Source: Parapristionchus giblindavisi | Lineage: Eukaryota > Nematoda > Chromadorea > Rhabditida > Diplogasteridae | Direction of reading: 5' to 3' | DNA: 64,000 nucleotides | NCBI GenBank assembly: GCA_943737045.1 | Contig: CALSFV010000153.1 | Location: 27,262-91,261, forward strand | The notes under the pieces: generated by a model | What the model saw: only the letters and a program-made list of their open reading frames with translations | The model's database searches: none | What the model was told of the DNA's origin: nothing | Made by a program: the position numbers and the translations under genes | Shown here: positions 55,701 to 64,000 of the stretch, piece by piece | Numbering within the stretch: position 1 is the first letter of the stretch | Layout of the letters: every line of letters starts with the position of its first letter

Positions 55701-56934
55701 AATTACCTGTCGGCCTTTCGGTTTGATTGATCTAGTAAACGTGGTTTATGTTAATTTGCTTAATGCATGATCGAAGTTAGGCAAAAATATGTAATATCAG
55801 CAAAAGGAAAAAAATTAAAATGTAAAATATTTTTAAAAAAAGGGTCATGAATCTATTTTACTATAAAACTATCCGGAGTCAAACAATATATTTTTTACAT
55901 GGCAGCACTCAGACAGACAAATTAATCGATACTTATTTTATTTATTTTTATTTTATTACATATTTTTGAGAAATTTATTTGTGGAGAAAACCTCGAGGGA
56001 ACATCAGAGAACACTTACTTTGTTACTTAGCAATATATACTAATTACTCTCGCTCGCATTGTTTTCAGATAGCCCTCGGAACGTAAAACCGAGGGTACCG
56101 AGGGTACTATCTGAGAAAACTCATCAAATGATTTTTTTGGTATTGACTAAAAAGAATTTGCCTGTTTTATGTATGATAATTACAGGCTCCACGGCCGAAG
56201 TGCACTGGCACTTGGAAATTCCTTCTAATTGAAAATACAGGAGGTGTGTTTGGTGTGGATTCGCGACGTTTACTAATAGCTATTATTTTGATTCCAATCG
56301 ATTCGGAAGTGGACGTAATCGAATCTTTCGCAAATTCTTAGAAACTCTTGTCAACGATCAGTCGGGATGTGCTCAACACTACAGCTGAACACGTGTGTTT
56401 TTGCTCTAGGAAAATTTTCTACGAAAAGTATCCTTTTCCGGAGAAAAATTCCGAAATACACTTTTCCATAATCGAAATAAACTATCCGCAATGATCCTTT
56501 TCCGGAATTGACTTTCTTGAAAAAAACTTTCTGAGATGTCCTTCTCCGAGATCGGTTTTCCCAGTGGCTACTTGTCCAGTTGGATTTTCCGAAATGTCCT
56601 TTTCAGAAAAAATCGTTTCCCAAACGGTATTTCCACAATATTTCGAGATGCTTATCGCCAGAATAGACAAGTGTGCAAATAGTTCTCATTCATCGGTTCT
56701 CATCCGACCTAATGCCCTAAAAACATTAGCATACCCATAGTTGGTGGCCTTTCCAACATCAAGGACTCTAAGATCCTTTAGACTGGCTAAAGTGTCTGTT
56801 AACTCTTCCACATTCATGCTTAATTTAAGTTCATAAAGTCCAAGCTTCATCAATTGCTTGGATTGAATGAGACAAGATATATTAAAAAGTAGAGGGCATG
56901 AAGAGACGTCGAGCTGGAGAAGTTGAGGAAGTCC
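46733..56934 (-). CDS. ZYG-11/ZER-1-like Cullin-2 adaptor, partial, possibly decaying
   Basis: Substrate-receptor family (LRRs then armadillo-like repeats) of CUL2 ubiquitin ligases. Supported exons (minus): 56,934 to about 56,712 (LRR: GLPQLLQLDVSSCPLLF, LKDLRVLDVG), 54,699-54,483 (FRINLTSIICERILKKK, LACIDISDVD), 54,396-54,228 (GTQLDWHDFSLYPWIKES), 54,123-53,993 (EPIDPSKVNACVEACLDVM), 52,086-51,980 (CLNIAEGRGIISILEK), 49,934-49,831 (SSFQFVRNQGLELLFRMV), 49,720-49,640, 47,485-47,415, 47,126-47,007 (TFTPFFDLLFNTNYPGVQMF), 46,883-46,733 (EGVEEVMERFEAL to TAA). The C-terminal exons match the vertebrate ZYG11 PFF-LL...PGVQ...EEG block, and the last three phases fit. Phases do not fit at 54,228/54,123 or 53,993/52,086, and the start lies upstream or is lost. 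Introns are filled with palindromic elements. Confidence 0.7.
47727..48123. mobile_element. TTAT-flanked foldback family, deleted copy
   Basis: Ends AGGTCGTTTGCATTAGAGTC and GACTCTTACGCAAACGAACT, with TTAT at 47,723-47,726 and 48,124-48,127. It keeps the outer arms of the 42-kb element (GGTTGGCACA, CCCGCCCAGGCATTG) but has lost most of the centre. Lies in an intron of the ZYG-11-like gene. Confidence 0.8.
48128..48960. mobile_element. Two adjacent foldback elements
   Basis: 48,140-48,573 has inverted ends AAAAATCATTGGATTATGAT / ATCATGATCCAATGATTTTT and GCCTCA...TTGATTGG inner pairing. 48,610-48,958 has CAGTGAGACTTTTGAAAGAG / TCAAAAGACTAAC outer ends and GCCATGCACTTTCAGATTTT / AAAATCTGAAAGTGCATGGC inner pairing. 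No coding capacity. Confidence 0.65.
48961..49460. mobile_element. Foldback element in ZYG-11-like intron
   Basis: Inverted halves: CAAATTTTGGGGATCGGGGA ... TTTTGCACCTAGAACCAC on the left, GTGGCTCTAGGCGCAAAATG ... GATCTCCTAAATTTG on the right. The outer right end CTTACGCAAACGGTCTCATA resembles the TTAT foldback family terminus. Confidence 0.6.
49935..50640. other. ZYG-11-like intron, no exon identified
   Basis: AT-rich, with a CTGTCCTATATGTAGAATAA segment (50,152) shared with the 51,722 element and with 55,630. No exon carrying the phase-1 end needed by the exon at 49,934 was recognised. Confidence 0.4.
50645..51207. mobile_element. Foldback MITE
   Basis: Inverted ends GCGATCGTTTCGGCAACGGA / TCCGTTGCCGAGACGATCGC, with TTTGGGAGATGGCCTATAGC / GCTATAGGCCATCCTCCAAA inside. 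The right end adjoins a C9 run. Inner CATGACCCCGGG sequence links it to the AT-rich repeat family. Confidence 0.7.
51208..51719. other. ZYG-11-like intron, no gene seen
   Basis: No exon recognised. It contains a C-rich start, a GCGCTACCCGGACAGCCGCG stretch and AT-rich sequence. Confidence 0.35.
51722..51924. mobile_element. 200-bp inverted-repeat MITE
   Basis: Ends TATAGGACAG / CTGTCCTATA with inner GCAATTCTTGTCAAGCAAAA / TTTTGCTTGACAAGAATTGC pairing. Probable TA-type insertion in an AT-rich context. Confidence 0.7.
52110..52205. repeat. Palindromic hairpin repeat (decayed)
   Basis: GAAATTCTCCGCTCTGGCC ... CGAGAGATGCGGAGAGTAAT: a degraded member of the roughly 115-bp TTAA hairpin family, just upstream of the exon at 52,086. 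A second member lies at 52,540-52,648 (GAAGTCACATCCTGAG / AGCTCGGGGTGAACC). Confidence 0.6.
52230..52650. other. Intronic repeat shared with 61.5 kb
   Basis: 52,235-52,345 (AAGAAGGGGACCCGTGAGTT ... ATTGGCGTAAGGGATAATG) is inverted at about 61,490-61,595. It is followed by unassigned sequence and the hairpin at 52,540. No exon. Confidence 0.45.
52660..53960. mobile_element. 1.3-kb palindromic element with tRNA-like core
   Basis: Arms 52,680-52,935 and 53,700-53,950 are inverted copies (GGAGTGCCTAGGGGTGGGAT, GGAAAATCTCAACTTTATTT, GATCTTTG repeat). The same design and related sequence (CTAGG, ACACTTCAG, ATACCATTCGA) occur in the arms of the 57-60.7-kb element. At 53,450-53,510 a GGTTCGAACCC B-box-like T arm is present. 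Confidence 0.7.
54735..56706. mobile_element. 2-kb foldback element with TTTCGGAA arrays inside the ZYG-11-like gene
   Basis: Ends GGATGAGAACCGATGAATGA and TCATTCATCGGTTCTCATCC are inverted. The left interior has repeated TTTCGGAAA (54,810-55,000), the right interior the complement TTCCGAAA/TTTTCCGGA (56,410-56,640). The centre is AT-rich with no gene recognised, apart from GGGCGGGGAGCACGGGCCCC (55,280-55,300) and its partly inverted neighbour. It separates the LRR exon at 56.9 kb from that at 54.7 kb. Confidence 0.65.
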
Positions 56935-57090
56935 CTGAAGAAAATTTGAAATTTTCGACATTTAAGAGAGAGAAACCTTTGTCAAATAGTGTAACCTAAT
57001 CAACAGCCCCGAAATCTTTTCGAGATATTGTGTTTTCGAATTATAGATTTTTCAAAGCATTTACTATAGTATTTACTACTGTCATCGTGT
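56935..57090. other. Upstream of the last visible ZYG-11-like exon
   Basis: TTCTTCAG acceptor, then intron sequence that runs into the 57.1-kb palindromic element. No further 5' exon was found to the right. Confidence 0.4.
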
Positions 57091-57895
57091 TGCATCTTTG
57101 TTTAAAACGCGTTCTCCATAAGGGCGGAGGGGGTATGGCACAATGTTTCAAAATGATCCTAGGCGACTCATATTTGATGGTTGGAGTCCCTAGGGGACGT
57201 ATACACTTCAGTCAAAAAATTTACCCAAATTATCGATTTTTGATCTACAAAAGTCGAAAAATCAAAGTGTGATTTCCATGGCATGTTATATACCATTCGA
57301 TAGAGGATCAAAAGTTTATATAAGAATGCCAAGTTTCATAAGTTTTCATCTCTCCGTTTTCGAGATAATTCCGATTATCCGATTTTGGACTTGATTTTTT
57401 TTGTTTTGATCTCATGGCTTACTATGTTAACCTTATTTCCCATTCCTGGATCTTTGATATGTTATGTAAAAATGGATGGGCTATCCGAATATCACACTCA
57501 TTTGAACATCCTGCATGACAGTCATAGTGATATCTTGTAAAATCTAACGTCCATTTTAACGCCCAAACGCCGACGCAGGTTCGAATCCGGGTTTAGGCTT
57601 GGATTTTTGCAAATTTGTTTTCGGCTCAAATGTTATTTTAAATTATTTTTATGTGTTTTAGCGTGTGTTCACTGGTTCATTGTACGAAATAACCATAATT
57701 ATTTTCAAAAAATTGCGAATAACGCATTGTAACGCTTCGTAGTGTTTACAAAACGAAGCGAAGAATGTGTATCAATGCCATTACCCATTATCTCTCTTGT
57801 GTCAGTTATCTATTGGAATGCGAAAAAAATCCAGATGGTTCAAGGATGTTCAAAACTGAAAAGAGACTCACTGCACGACAAATAAATTCATACTA

Positions 57896-59702
57896 CAGGG
57901 TGCGGCAGAATTATGGAAACACGATCTTTGATCTCCCCTGACCACATGTTTTGAGTAAACATGTTCAACATATAATATTTTATCAACAACTATCATATCA
58001 ACAACAATCTGTGTTAACTTCTCAATTCTGCTTCCTTTCGCGTCAATAACTAGCTTCAAACCAGGGCCTTGCCAAAAAATTTTTTCGACCAAAAAATTTT
58101 TTGTTTGGGTCTAACAAAAAAAATTTCTCACCAAACAAAAAAAAACCAAAAACAAAAAAACAAAAAAAAACAATAAAATTATTTTTTCCCACTTTTCCGA
58201 GAAAATTTTAACTTTATCTCGTGTTGGTCTTCCTTCAAATAACAAATACTCTTAATTGAGAGTAAAAATTCTAAAAATTAACAACTAAATCAAAGATAGA
58301 AGCTAAATTCGCTATTGATTCGTTGTCGGCAGAATTTTATTGATTGGTCAAAGAAAGGAAATCTGGAAATTGTGGTGCGCTATTATCATGAAGATCGTGG
58401 GACCAATTATGTGACATTCTGTTCTCTATTAGATTCGAGAGTCGAAAGCGTAGCTCAGTTGTTAGTAGTCAGCGCTTGTAGCCGTGCCACGCATTTTTTT
58501 ACATTTCTCTATATATTCATCTTTAAAATTCGAAAAGGCGCGTTGTCCCTTGCATTCCCTTGGTGCAAAAACGAACATTCAGCTCGGATTACGGTATTCC
58601 GGGGCATCAATAATTTTCCAGAAAATTAGTTTTATATTTATTGAGATATCTATAGTCCTGGCGGTCAGTTTGATCACGAAAAAACTTAGGGCCCCCCTTC
58701 TTTAAAACTGTTTCGTAATATTACAGTTCCCAAAATTATCTTAAAAAGTAAAATATAACCAACAAAACTGATCACAAACTAACTTTTCAAGCAAATCTGT
58801 GTTTATTTTCTATATCCGTATTTTTTTTGCAGAAAAACCAAACAAAAAAATACCAAACAAAAAATTCTCAAAAACCCAAAAAAAAACCCAAACTACAAAA
58901 AAAAACCAAACAAAAAATCACAGCCCTGCTTCAAACGGTATTGGTGAAAACGACGGTGGCGGAATGGTATTTTAGGTCGATTCTTTCCCGTTCCCGGAGA
59001 ACGGCCTTCTGAGCGACTCCAGATTCGAGTTGGGACGAGCACAGGTATTGCTCTCAAGAACGGTTCACACAAAATGGTCGAGGGGGTTGAGATATGAGAA
59101 TAGGAGGCCATTTCGAAGAGCCGGTGAAGGAGTGAAAGCAGGGTCTTGAGCCTGACATTCACAGTTTTTGCCTTGTGAGCCGGTGCCGAATCTTTCTTTA
59201 AGCTCCAATGCATGTTTCCAAAGTTGCGCGTGGCCAGGGTCCAGACACTTCATTTGGATCTCTTCCAGGTTGTTATCCTAGTTCAACTTGGCTCCAGGAT
59301 CAACGAAAACCCGGAGATTCCAGCCCATGGCATAGATTTCAGTCCAAACCATGATGTTCCGAGGAAGAGAGCCTCGATTCAACTCTCATCCGCTTCTTAG
59401 GAGTCCTCTATTAATATCCTATCATTTCGGGGTTGTACACTTGTTCCACTGTGAGCAACGTCTCCTCAGAGAAAGCGTCACCTTGCGTTCCGCCGACGCA
59501 GTGCAAGCCAGACGGACAGGCATCTATTCAAGGGCGTGTCATTGCACTGTATGAAAAGCAATCACCACCAAATTCAGATACGAGATGCTCATAATAGTCA
59601 ACTTCATGAAATTATTTCGAGAGCGCCGGGGAAACGCACAAAATGATCAAAAACCACTGCTAAATGCAGGGGGTCGTGTTTCCATAATTCTGCCGCACCC
59701 TG
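57896..59702 (-). mobile_element. Degenerate mariner (MaT-like) with perfect 29-bp ends and TA duplication
   Basis: Ends CAGGGTGCGGCAGAATTATG... are identical over 29 bp, with TA at 57,894-57,895 and 59,703-59,704. Minus-strand transposase remnants: KKDSAPAHKAKTV (second catalytic D region, about 59,200-59,150) and, in another frame, LNPLDHFV then TVLESNTCARPNSNLESL (third D region, about 59,090-59,010). Frameshifts and an internal hAT insertion leave it inactive; without the hAT only about 930 bp remain. Confidence 0.8.
58062..58928. mobile_element. 867-bp hAT-type element with 8-bp duplication inside the mariner
   Basis: CTTCAAAC is directly repeated at 58,054-58,061 and 58,929-58,936. Ends are CAGGGCCTTG and CACAGCCCTG. 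Subterminal regions are made of CAAACAAAAAA / TTTTTTGTTTGG tracts. The interior has a tRNA-like fragment at 58,448-58,498 and no transposase. Confidence 0.85.
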
Positions 59703-60720
59703 TACAGTCGTATCAAGGCTGCTAGAGCAACCGCAGCAGTCAACGTCGAAAGCAGAAGAAAGCAGCTTGGAACAAGAGCCAGACGATCAGCCGAACATAT
59801 GGTGGAACTAAATTATGATGAAGAGTGGAAGAAAATATTGAATGAAATGGATGACAACGAGACTGGCGATTATGATGACGAAGAGTTGATCACAGATGAT
59901 GATATTATTGTAATGTCCATCAGAAACAATATGGATGAAATCTTTAATACTCAAGAGGATATCGAAGTAATGGAAGGATAATGTGAAAGTCATGAATGTG
60001 ATTAATTTCTGCAGATTAACTATGTTTTGCATAAACCAGATGTCAATTGATACTTTTGTTTGCGGCATATATAAGTTGAAAGTTTTAAAAAAATTTCTGA
60101 AAATGTTTTTGGTTATTTCGTACAACGAACCAGTGAAAAGACGTTAAAACACTTTAAAAAATAATTTAAAATAACATTTGAGCCGAAAACAAATTTGCAA
60201 AAATCCAAGCCTGGACCCGGATTCGAACCTGCGTCGGCGTTTGGGTGTTAAAATGGACGTTAGATTTTACAAGATATCACTATGGCTGTCATGCAGGATG
60301 TTCAAATTAGTGTGATATTCGGATAGCCCATCCATTTTTACATAACATATTAAAGATCCAGGAATATAAGGTTAACATAGTAAGCCATGAGATCAAAACA
60401 AAAAAAAACAAGTCCAAAATCGGAAAATCGGAATTTTCTCGAACACGGAGAGATGAAAACTTATGAAACTTGGTATTCTTATATAACTTTTGATCCTCTA
60501 TGGAACGGTATATAACATGCCATGGAAATCACACTTTGATTTTTCGACTTTTGTAGATCAAAAATCGATAATTTGGGTCAATTTTTTGACTGAAGTGTAT
60601 ACGTCCCCTAGGGACTCCTACCATCAAATATGAGTCGCCTAGGATGATTTTGAAACATTGTGCCATGCTCCCGCCGACGCGACTCCGCTGTAAGGGAGAA
60701 TGCGTTTTAAGAGACCGGAT

Positions 60721-61570
60721 CTGTAAGACTCGACCATTTCGGCAGATTTCCAGACATCGCGCCAAGAATGTTGATTCAGGCCACTCCACTTTATGGGTGT
60801 AGGGTACCTTGGGCCCTGATTACAAAATGGCACCCAAAGTGACCCTAGCAGTGGAAAGTGGCGTACCAGGTGGGCGCCAAGTTGGAAAAATCGATTTCAT
60901 ATTTTTTCAATCAAACAAGCTAGAGTCCAAATTTCGTCGGCATTGTGTTAGGCATGCCCAATGTGCACATAAACACTATTGAGATTGGTTTTAAGCAATT
61001 CCTAGGCTGATTTTTTACTCGAATTTTCGGGTTTCTCGATTTCTCGGCATCTCAATTTCAATTCCGCAAAAGTTCTCTAGTATATCCATGGAGCCCAACT
61101 ACTAGTGCATGTACCCCTGCAAGGTGGAAATCGATCTTGGATTGCGCGTGTCGGAAAAAATCGGCTCCAACTCGACTCAGAATCGTTATCTCATGATTTT
61201 TTGTATTTTCAAAACGATTAGTGCGGAATTGTGGTCTACTCAAAGTTTAGAGTTGAGACGAGTAAATGACACAAGAAGCCCATCACTTGGATTAAAGATG
61301 GAGACCCACGAGTTTTTTCGTAATAAGACTGTTCGGATAGTATTATAGAGATTCATCACACGAATCGAAAGGCATATCTGATATTGATTCCCGATATGTT
61401 TAAAGCTCACTATGCGCATTGAAAGTATAACTTCCAAGGCATGTAGAGAGGTGCTCATCGAATTTGCATACTTTCTCTCTCATTTTCTCATTATCCCTTA
61501 CGCCAATTACCATATAATATAAACAATAGCCAGCATGCTTATCGTGGCGGGAGTCAGTCATGCCAACTCA
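60721..61570. other. Repeat fragments, no gene recognised
   Basis: 60,740-61,260 is unassigned. 61,195-61,290 resembles 23,750-23,820 (TGCGGAATTGTGGTCTACTC). 61,293-61,320 resembles 14,672-14,695 (CCACGAGTTTTTTCG). 61,490-61,595 is the inverted copy of 52,235-52,345. Small open frames on both strands show no domain. Confidence 0.45.
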
Positions 61571-61574
61571 TGGG

Positions 61575-62105
61575 TCCCCTTCTTTAATTTGAAAATTTCG
61601 ATTTTCACGACCTGTTTTGTTTGAAATGTTTTCATTTATGTGGCTTATTGTGAAGTACTTATGATGTGAATAATATTCAGCCAATGCTCAATGGCGGATC
61701 TCTCCTTTCAACCATTTTTTCGAAAATTTTCGTTCTGAATGCTTGCGAAAAATCAGAATTGTGTTTGAATCGATTTCCAACTTGCTTTCTGTAACATTCT
61801 GTCATAGTACTTTGCAATGTACATAATCAATATGAAAATCGTTTATTTTCGAAAATTCAAAAATTCAATTTGAGTGCCTACTTTTCGGCAAATTTCTGAA
61901 ATATTGCAGTTTGTCGACTCGAATGATGCGACAATGAGCAAATGACAATGACAATGTGAAGTTGCATGATGAGTAGAACTGAAATCCTGGCATTCTGCTC
62001 TTTTGAAAAAAAATCGATTTCCATGACCCCGGGGTCATGGTAAAAAAATATGAATTTTCCAAAATTAACGATTTTCATATTGATTATGTACATTGCAAAG
62101 TACTT
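61575..62105. repeat. AT-rich repeat family copy
   Basis: Homologous to 6,940-7,500 in the same orientation, with the palindrome CATGACCCCGGGGTCATG at 62,022-62,039. Ends abruptly at TTGCAAAGTACTTACAAGGG. Confidence 0.65.
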
Positions 62106-62339
62106 ACAAGGGGACTCTGTCGGCTCGTTTTGGCCATATGGGATGGCAATATCATGACTAGATTAAGGTCTCGATGGTGATTACGAATCTTTTTTAGGGC
62201 TGCCTAGACGACCTGAGTTTCGAGAAAATCGATATTGAAAAAAAGGGTCGACTCGAAAATTTCGGGTGGTAATACACAAACATTTCGTATGAGTTGGTGA
62301 ACACATCTATCAACCTTCGAAGGCACGACGTGTGTGGTG

Positions 62340-63020
62340 TAGTGATAAGGTGTCCACGTTATCTTTTGACTGTTACTGGTTCGATCCCTCTTGAAGTACT
62401 TTTCTTTTGCTGATTTTGTTGATGTCAAAATCGAAAGATTAAAACGTGCTGCTGTGATTATGAAAGTCAGAAAAGATAACACATTTTATCTTATCAGTAA
62501 GTGCGACAATAAAATGATCAAAACAAAAGCGATTTTCACATCATGGACACACAATCAGTGAACAAGAAGAACAATGCTCTCCAGTATCTTCTCCATCCCA
62601 TGTCCCATCCGAATCCTTGTCATCGTCGACCTCATCTACGTCCAACTCCTCGTCCTCGTCGTAGAATATCTGGTCCTCCGCTGCTGCTCGTAGCTTGTAG
62701 ATGATCACTTTGAGCAAACTTCCTATCTTCTCGAGTGACGTCAGAAAGATCTAGCGATGGAGGGTAGACTTCTGCCAGAAGAGCAACGATGATTGAAGGA
62801 GTGATAGTCATGAGATATGTTGAATAAGATGCACAAAAGCCTTTTAACGATATACAAAAGCGCGCGAGAAAGGATCAATGAGCGAATAAAGTCGATCGAT
62901 AACGATCTACCCAGACAAATAAGCATGAATGTTTGATCTTGACATCAACAAAAATCAGCAAAAGAAGAGTGCTGCAAGAGGGATCGAACCAGTAACAGTC
63001 AAAAGGTAACGCGGACACCT
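62340..63020. repeat. Inverted tRNA-derived (SINE-like) arms around a stray exon
   Basis: Left arm 62,338-62,445: TGTGGTGTAGTGATAAGGTG (A-box-like), TTACTGGTTCGATCCCTC (B box), then GATTTTGTTGATGTCAA. Right arm 62,932-63,020 is its reverse complement, ending GGACACCTTAT where the next foldback element is inserted. The arms look like two tRNA-derived SINE copies head to head, enclosing about 490 bp of other DNA. Confidence 0.65.
62541..62750 (-). pseudogene. Orphan exon with acidic tract
   Basis: After a CGCTAG acceptor-like site (62,750/62,751) the minus strand is open for 69 codons to TGA (62,543-62,541): IFLTSLEKIGSLLKVIIYKL, then RAAAEDQIFYDEDEELDVDE and a further D-rich run, ending CSSCSLIVCP. 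Amphipathic helix plus acidic loop recalls HEAT-repeat karyopherins, but the match is too short to assign. It probably entered with the flanking inverted repeats. Confidence 0.4.
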
Positions 63021-63023
63021 TAT

Positions 63024-64000
63024 GAGGCCGTTTGCGTAAGAGTCGAACAAGGGTTGGCACAGCCCAAAAATTTTAATACCCTCAAAACTTGTGTACAGGG
63101 GTTATCGACCTCGCCGATGAAGATGTGCATAGTCATTTTGGCTCTAGTAGTCCCGCAACGCCTGGGGCGTGATAACGGTATAATCACGTTTTCAAGCCGT
63201 TCTCGGTCCATGGTAGAGCTAGAGGTATGAAAATTGGGCTCCTGGGACAGAATTCGATGGCGATGATGGCTGTCTACTGCATTTGTTTTGAAAATTTTCC
63301 AAAAGTCGACAATTGGAAATTTTGATTGAGAAGGTTGCGAGCCTAGCGAGTATGACAGTTCGAACCGGCGTGGCGAGAGGATTCCAATGATATATTTTTA
63401 GCTCTTTTCTCCGTCGAGAAAGCTTTCATTGGCTAGATATAGTGATCTGCGTCAACATTAGGAGTTGTTTACGTCTCAATGCCGCGCGCTCCCTCGCCAC
63501 TCTCTCATTTCCGCACGCTCTCTCGCCACTCTCGAGAGTGCGAGATAGCGTGCGGAATTGAGAGAGTCCTCTTGCAAGGCGCACATCATTATATCGAGCC
63601 AATGAAACATTTCTCGACGGAGATAAGGGATCAAAATACATCGTTGGAATCCTCTCACCACGCCGGTTCGAACTGTCATACTCGCTAGGCTCGCAACCTT
63701 CTCAATCAATATTTCCAGTTGTCGACTTTTGGGAAGTTTTCAAAACAAATGAAGTAGACAGCCATCATCGCCATCGAATTCTGTCCCAGGAGCCCAATTT
63801 TCATACCTCTAGCTCAACCACGGATCGAGAACGGCTTGAAAACGTGATGTTACCGTAATCCCGCCCAGGCGTTGCGGGACCACTGGAGCCAAAATGACTA
63901 TGTACATCTTCATCAGCGAGGTCGATAACCCTTATACACAAGTTTTGAGGGTATTAAAATTTTTGGCCTGTGCCAACCCTCCCCCAGATTTGTCCGACTC
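63024..64000. mobile_element. TTAT-flanked foldback family, third copy (runs off the end)
   Basis: Starts GAGGCCGTTTGCGTAAGAGT after TTAT (63,020-63,023) and mirrors itself around about 63,530. The last bases (AGATTTGTCCGACTC) are within roughly 25 bp of the expected right end. Similar throughout to 42,011-43,001, with the inner GCACGCTCTCTCGCC / GAGAGTGCGAGATAGCGTGC hairpin. Confidence 0.85.

Larger units (their letters stand above)
57812..59981 (+). pseudogene. Element-internal ORF split by a mariner
   Basis: If the mariner (57,896-59,702) and one copy of its TA duplication are removed, a single open frame runs from about 57,812 (YWNAKKNPDGSRMFKTEKRL) across the insertion site (TARQINSYYSRIKAARATAA) to a strongly acidic tail (NEMDDNETGDYDDEELITDD) and TAA at 59,979-59,981. 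That is about 120 codons. The continuity across the excised insertion supports a real coding region. I do not recognise the family; the basic-then-acidic composition could suit a DNA- or RNA-binding accessory protein. Confidence 0.5.
57090..60720. mobile_element. 3.6-kb palindromic element with its own ORF and nested insertions
   Basis: Arms 57,100-57,680 and 60,150-60,715 are inverted (GGCACAATGTTTCAAAATGA, GATCCTAGGCGACTCATATT, GGTTCGAATCCGGG). Each arm carries a tRNA-like B box (GGTTCGAATCC) about 120 bp from its inner edge. The middle holds a disrupted reading frame and, inside that, a mariner containing a hAT element. Arm divergence is low but visible. Confidence 0.8.

Overview
The window looks like chromosomal DNA of a nematode (probably Rhabditina). 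Host exons are short, introns are mostly 50-300 bp with TTTCAG acceptors, and there are Tc1/mariner, hAT and TTAA-flanked palindromic repeats. The genus cannot be fixed. The exons were translated by eye from splice signals and family resemblance.

Positions 1-46,400 are a scrambled multi-copy cluster made from two host genes. One is survival motor neuron, smn-1: Gemin2-binding helix WDDTALI, Tudor domain, proline-rich exon, YG box. The other is the translocator protein, tspo-1. In the best preserved junction (5,045-5,810) they are head to head across about 765 bp. I count nine complete or partial smn copies and ten tspo pieces. Recognisable defects include a 7-nt deletion, a TAG codon, a 5-nt deletion in the YG-box exon, 1-nt frameshifts, a lost splice acceptor, and smn-tspo chimeras. 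The only smn copy with all nine coding exons is on the minus strand at 33,561-35,781, and its YG-box exon lacks the acceptor AG. No tspo copy has a recognisable third exon.

Two large inverted duplications organise the cluster. The first has 4.18-kb arms (2,736-6,918 and 7,270-11,449) around a 351-bp spacer. The second (about 22,953-23,870 against 27,245-29,292) surrounds a 5'-truncated LINE with a long EEP/reverse-transcriptase ORF at 24,606-27,107. Part of the proline-rich smn exon has become a 69-bp (3 x 23) tandem array twice, at 33,989-34,264 and 44,062-44,757.

From 37 kb to the end the sequence is very rich in long palindromic (foldback) elements, several with clear TA, TTAA, TTAT or 8-bp target duplications. 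Minus-strand exons of a ZYG-11/ZER-1-like Cullin-2 adaptor gene (46,733-56,934) are spread between them. At 57-60.7 kb there is a nest of a hAT element inside a mariner inside an ORF inside a 3.6-kb palindromic element. The last kilobase holds tRNA-derived inverted arms around a stray acidic exon, then a third copy of a TTAT-flanked foldback family that runs off the end.
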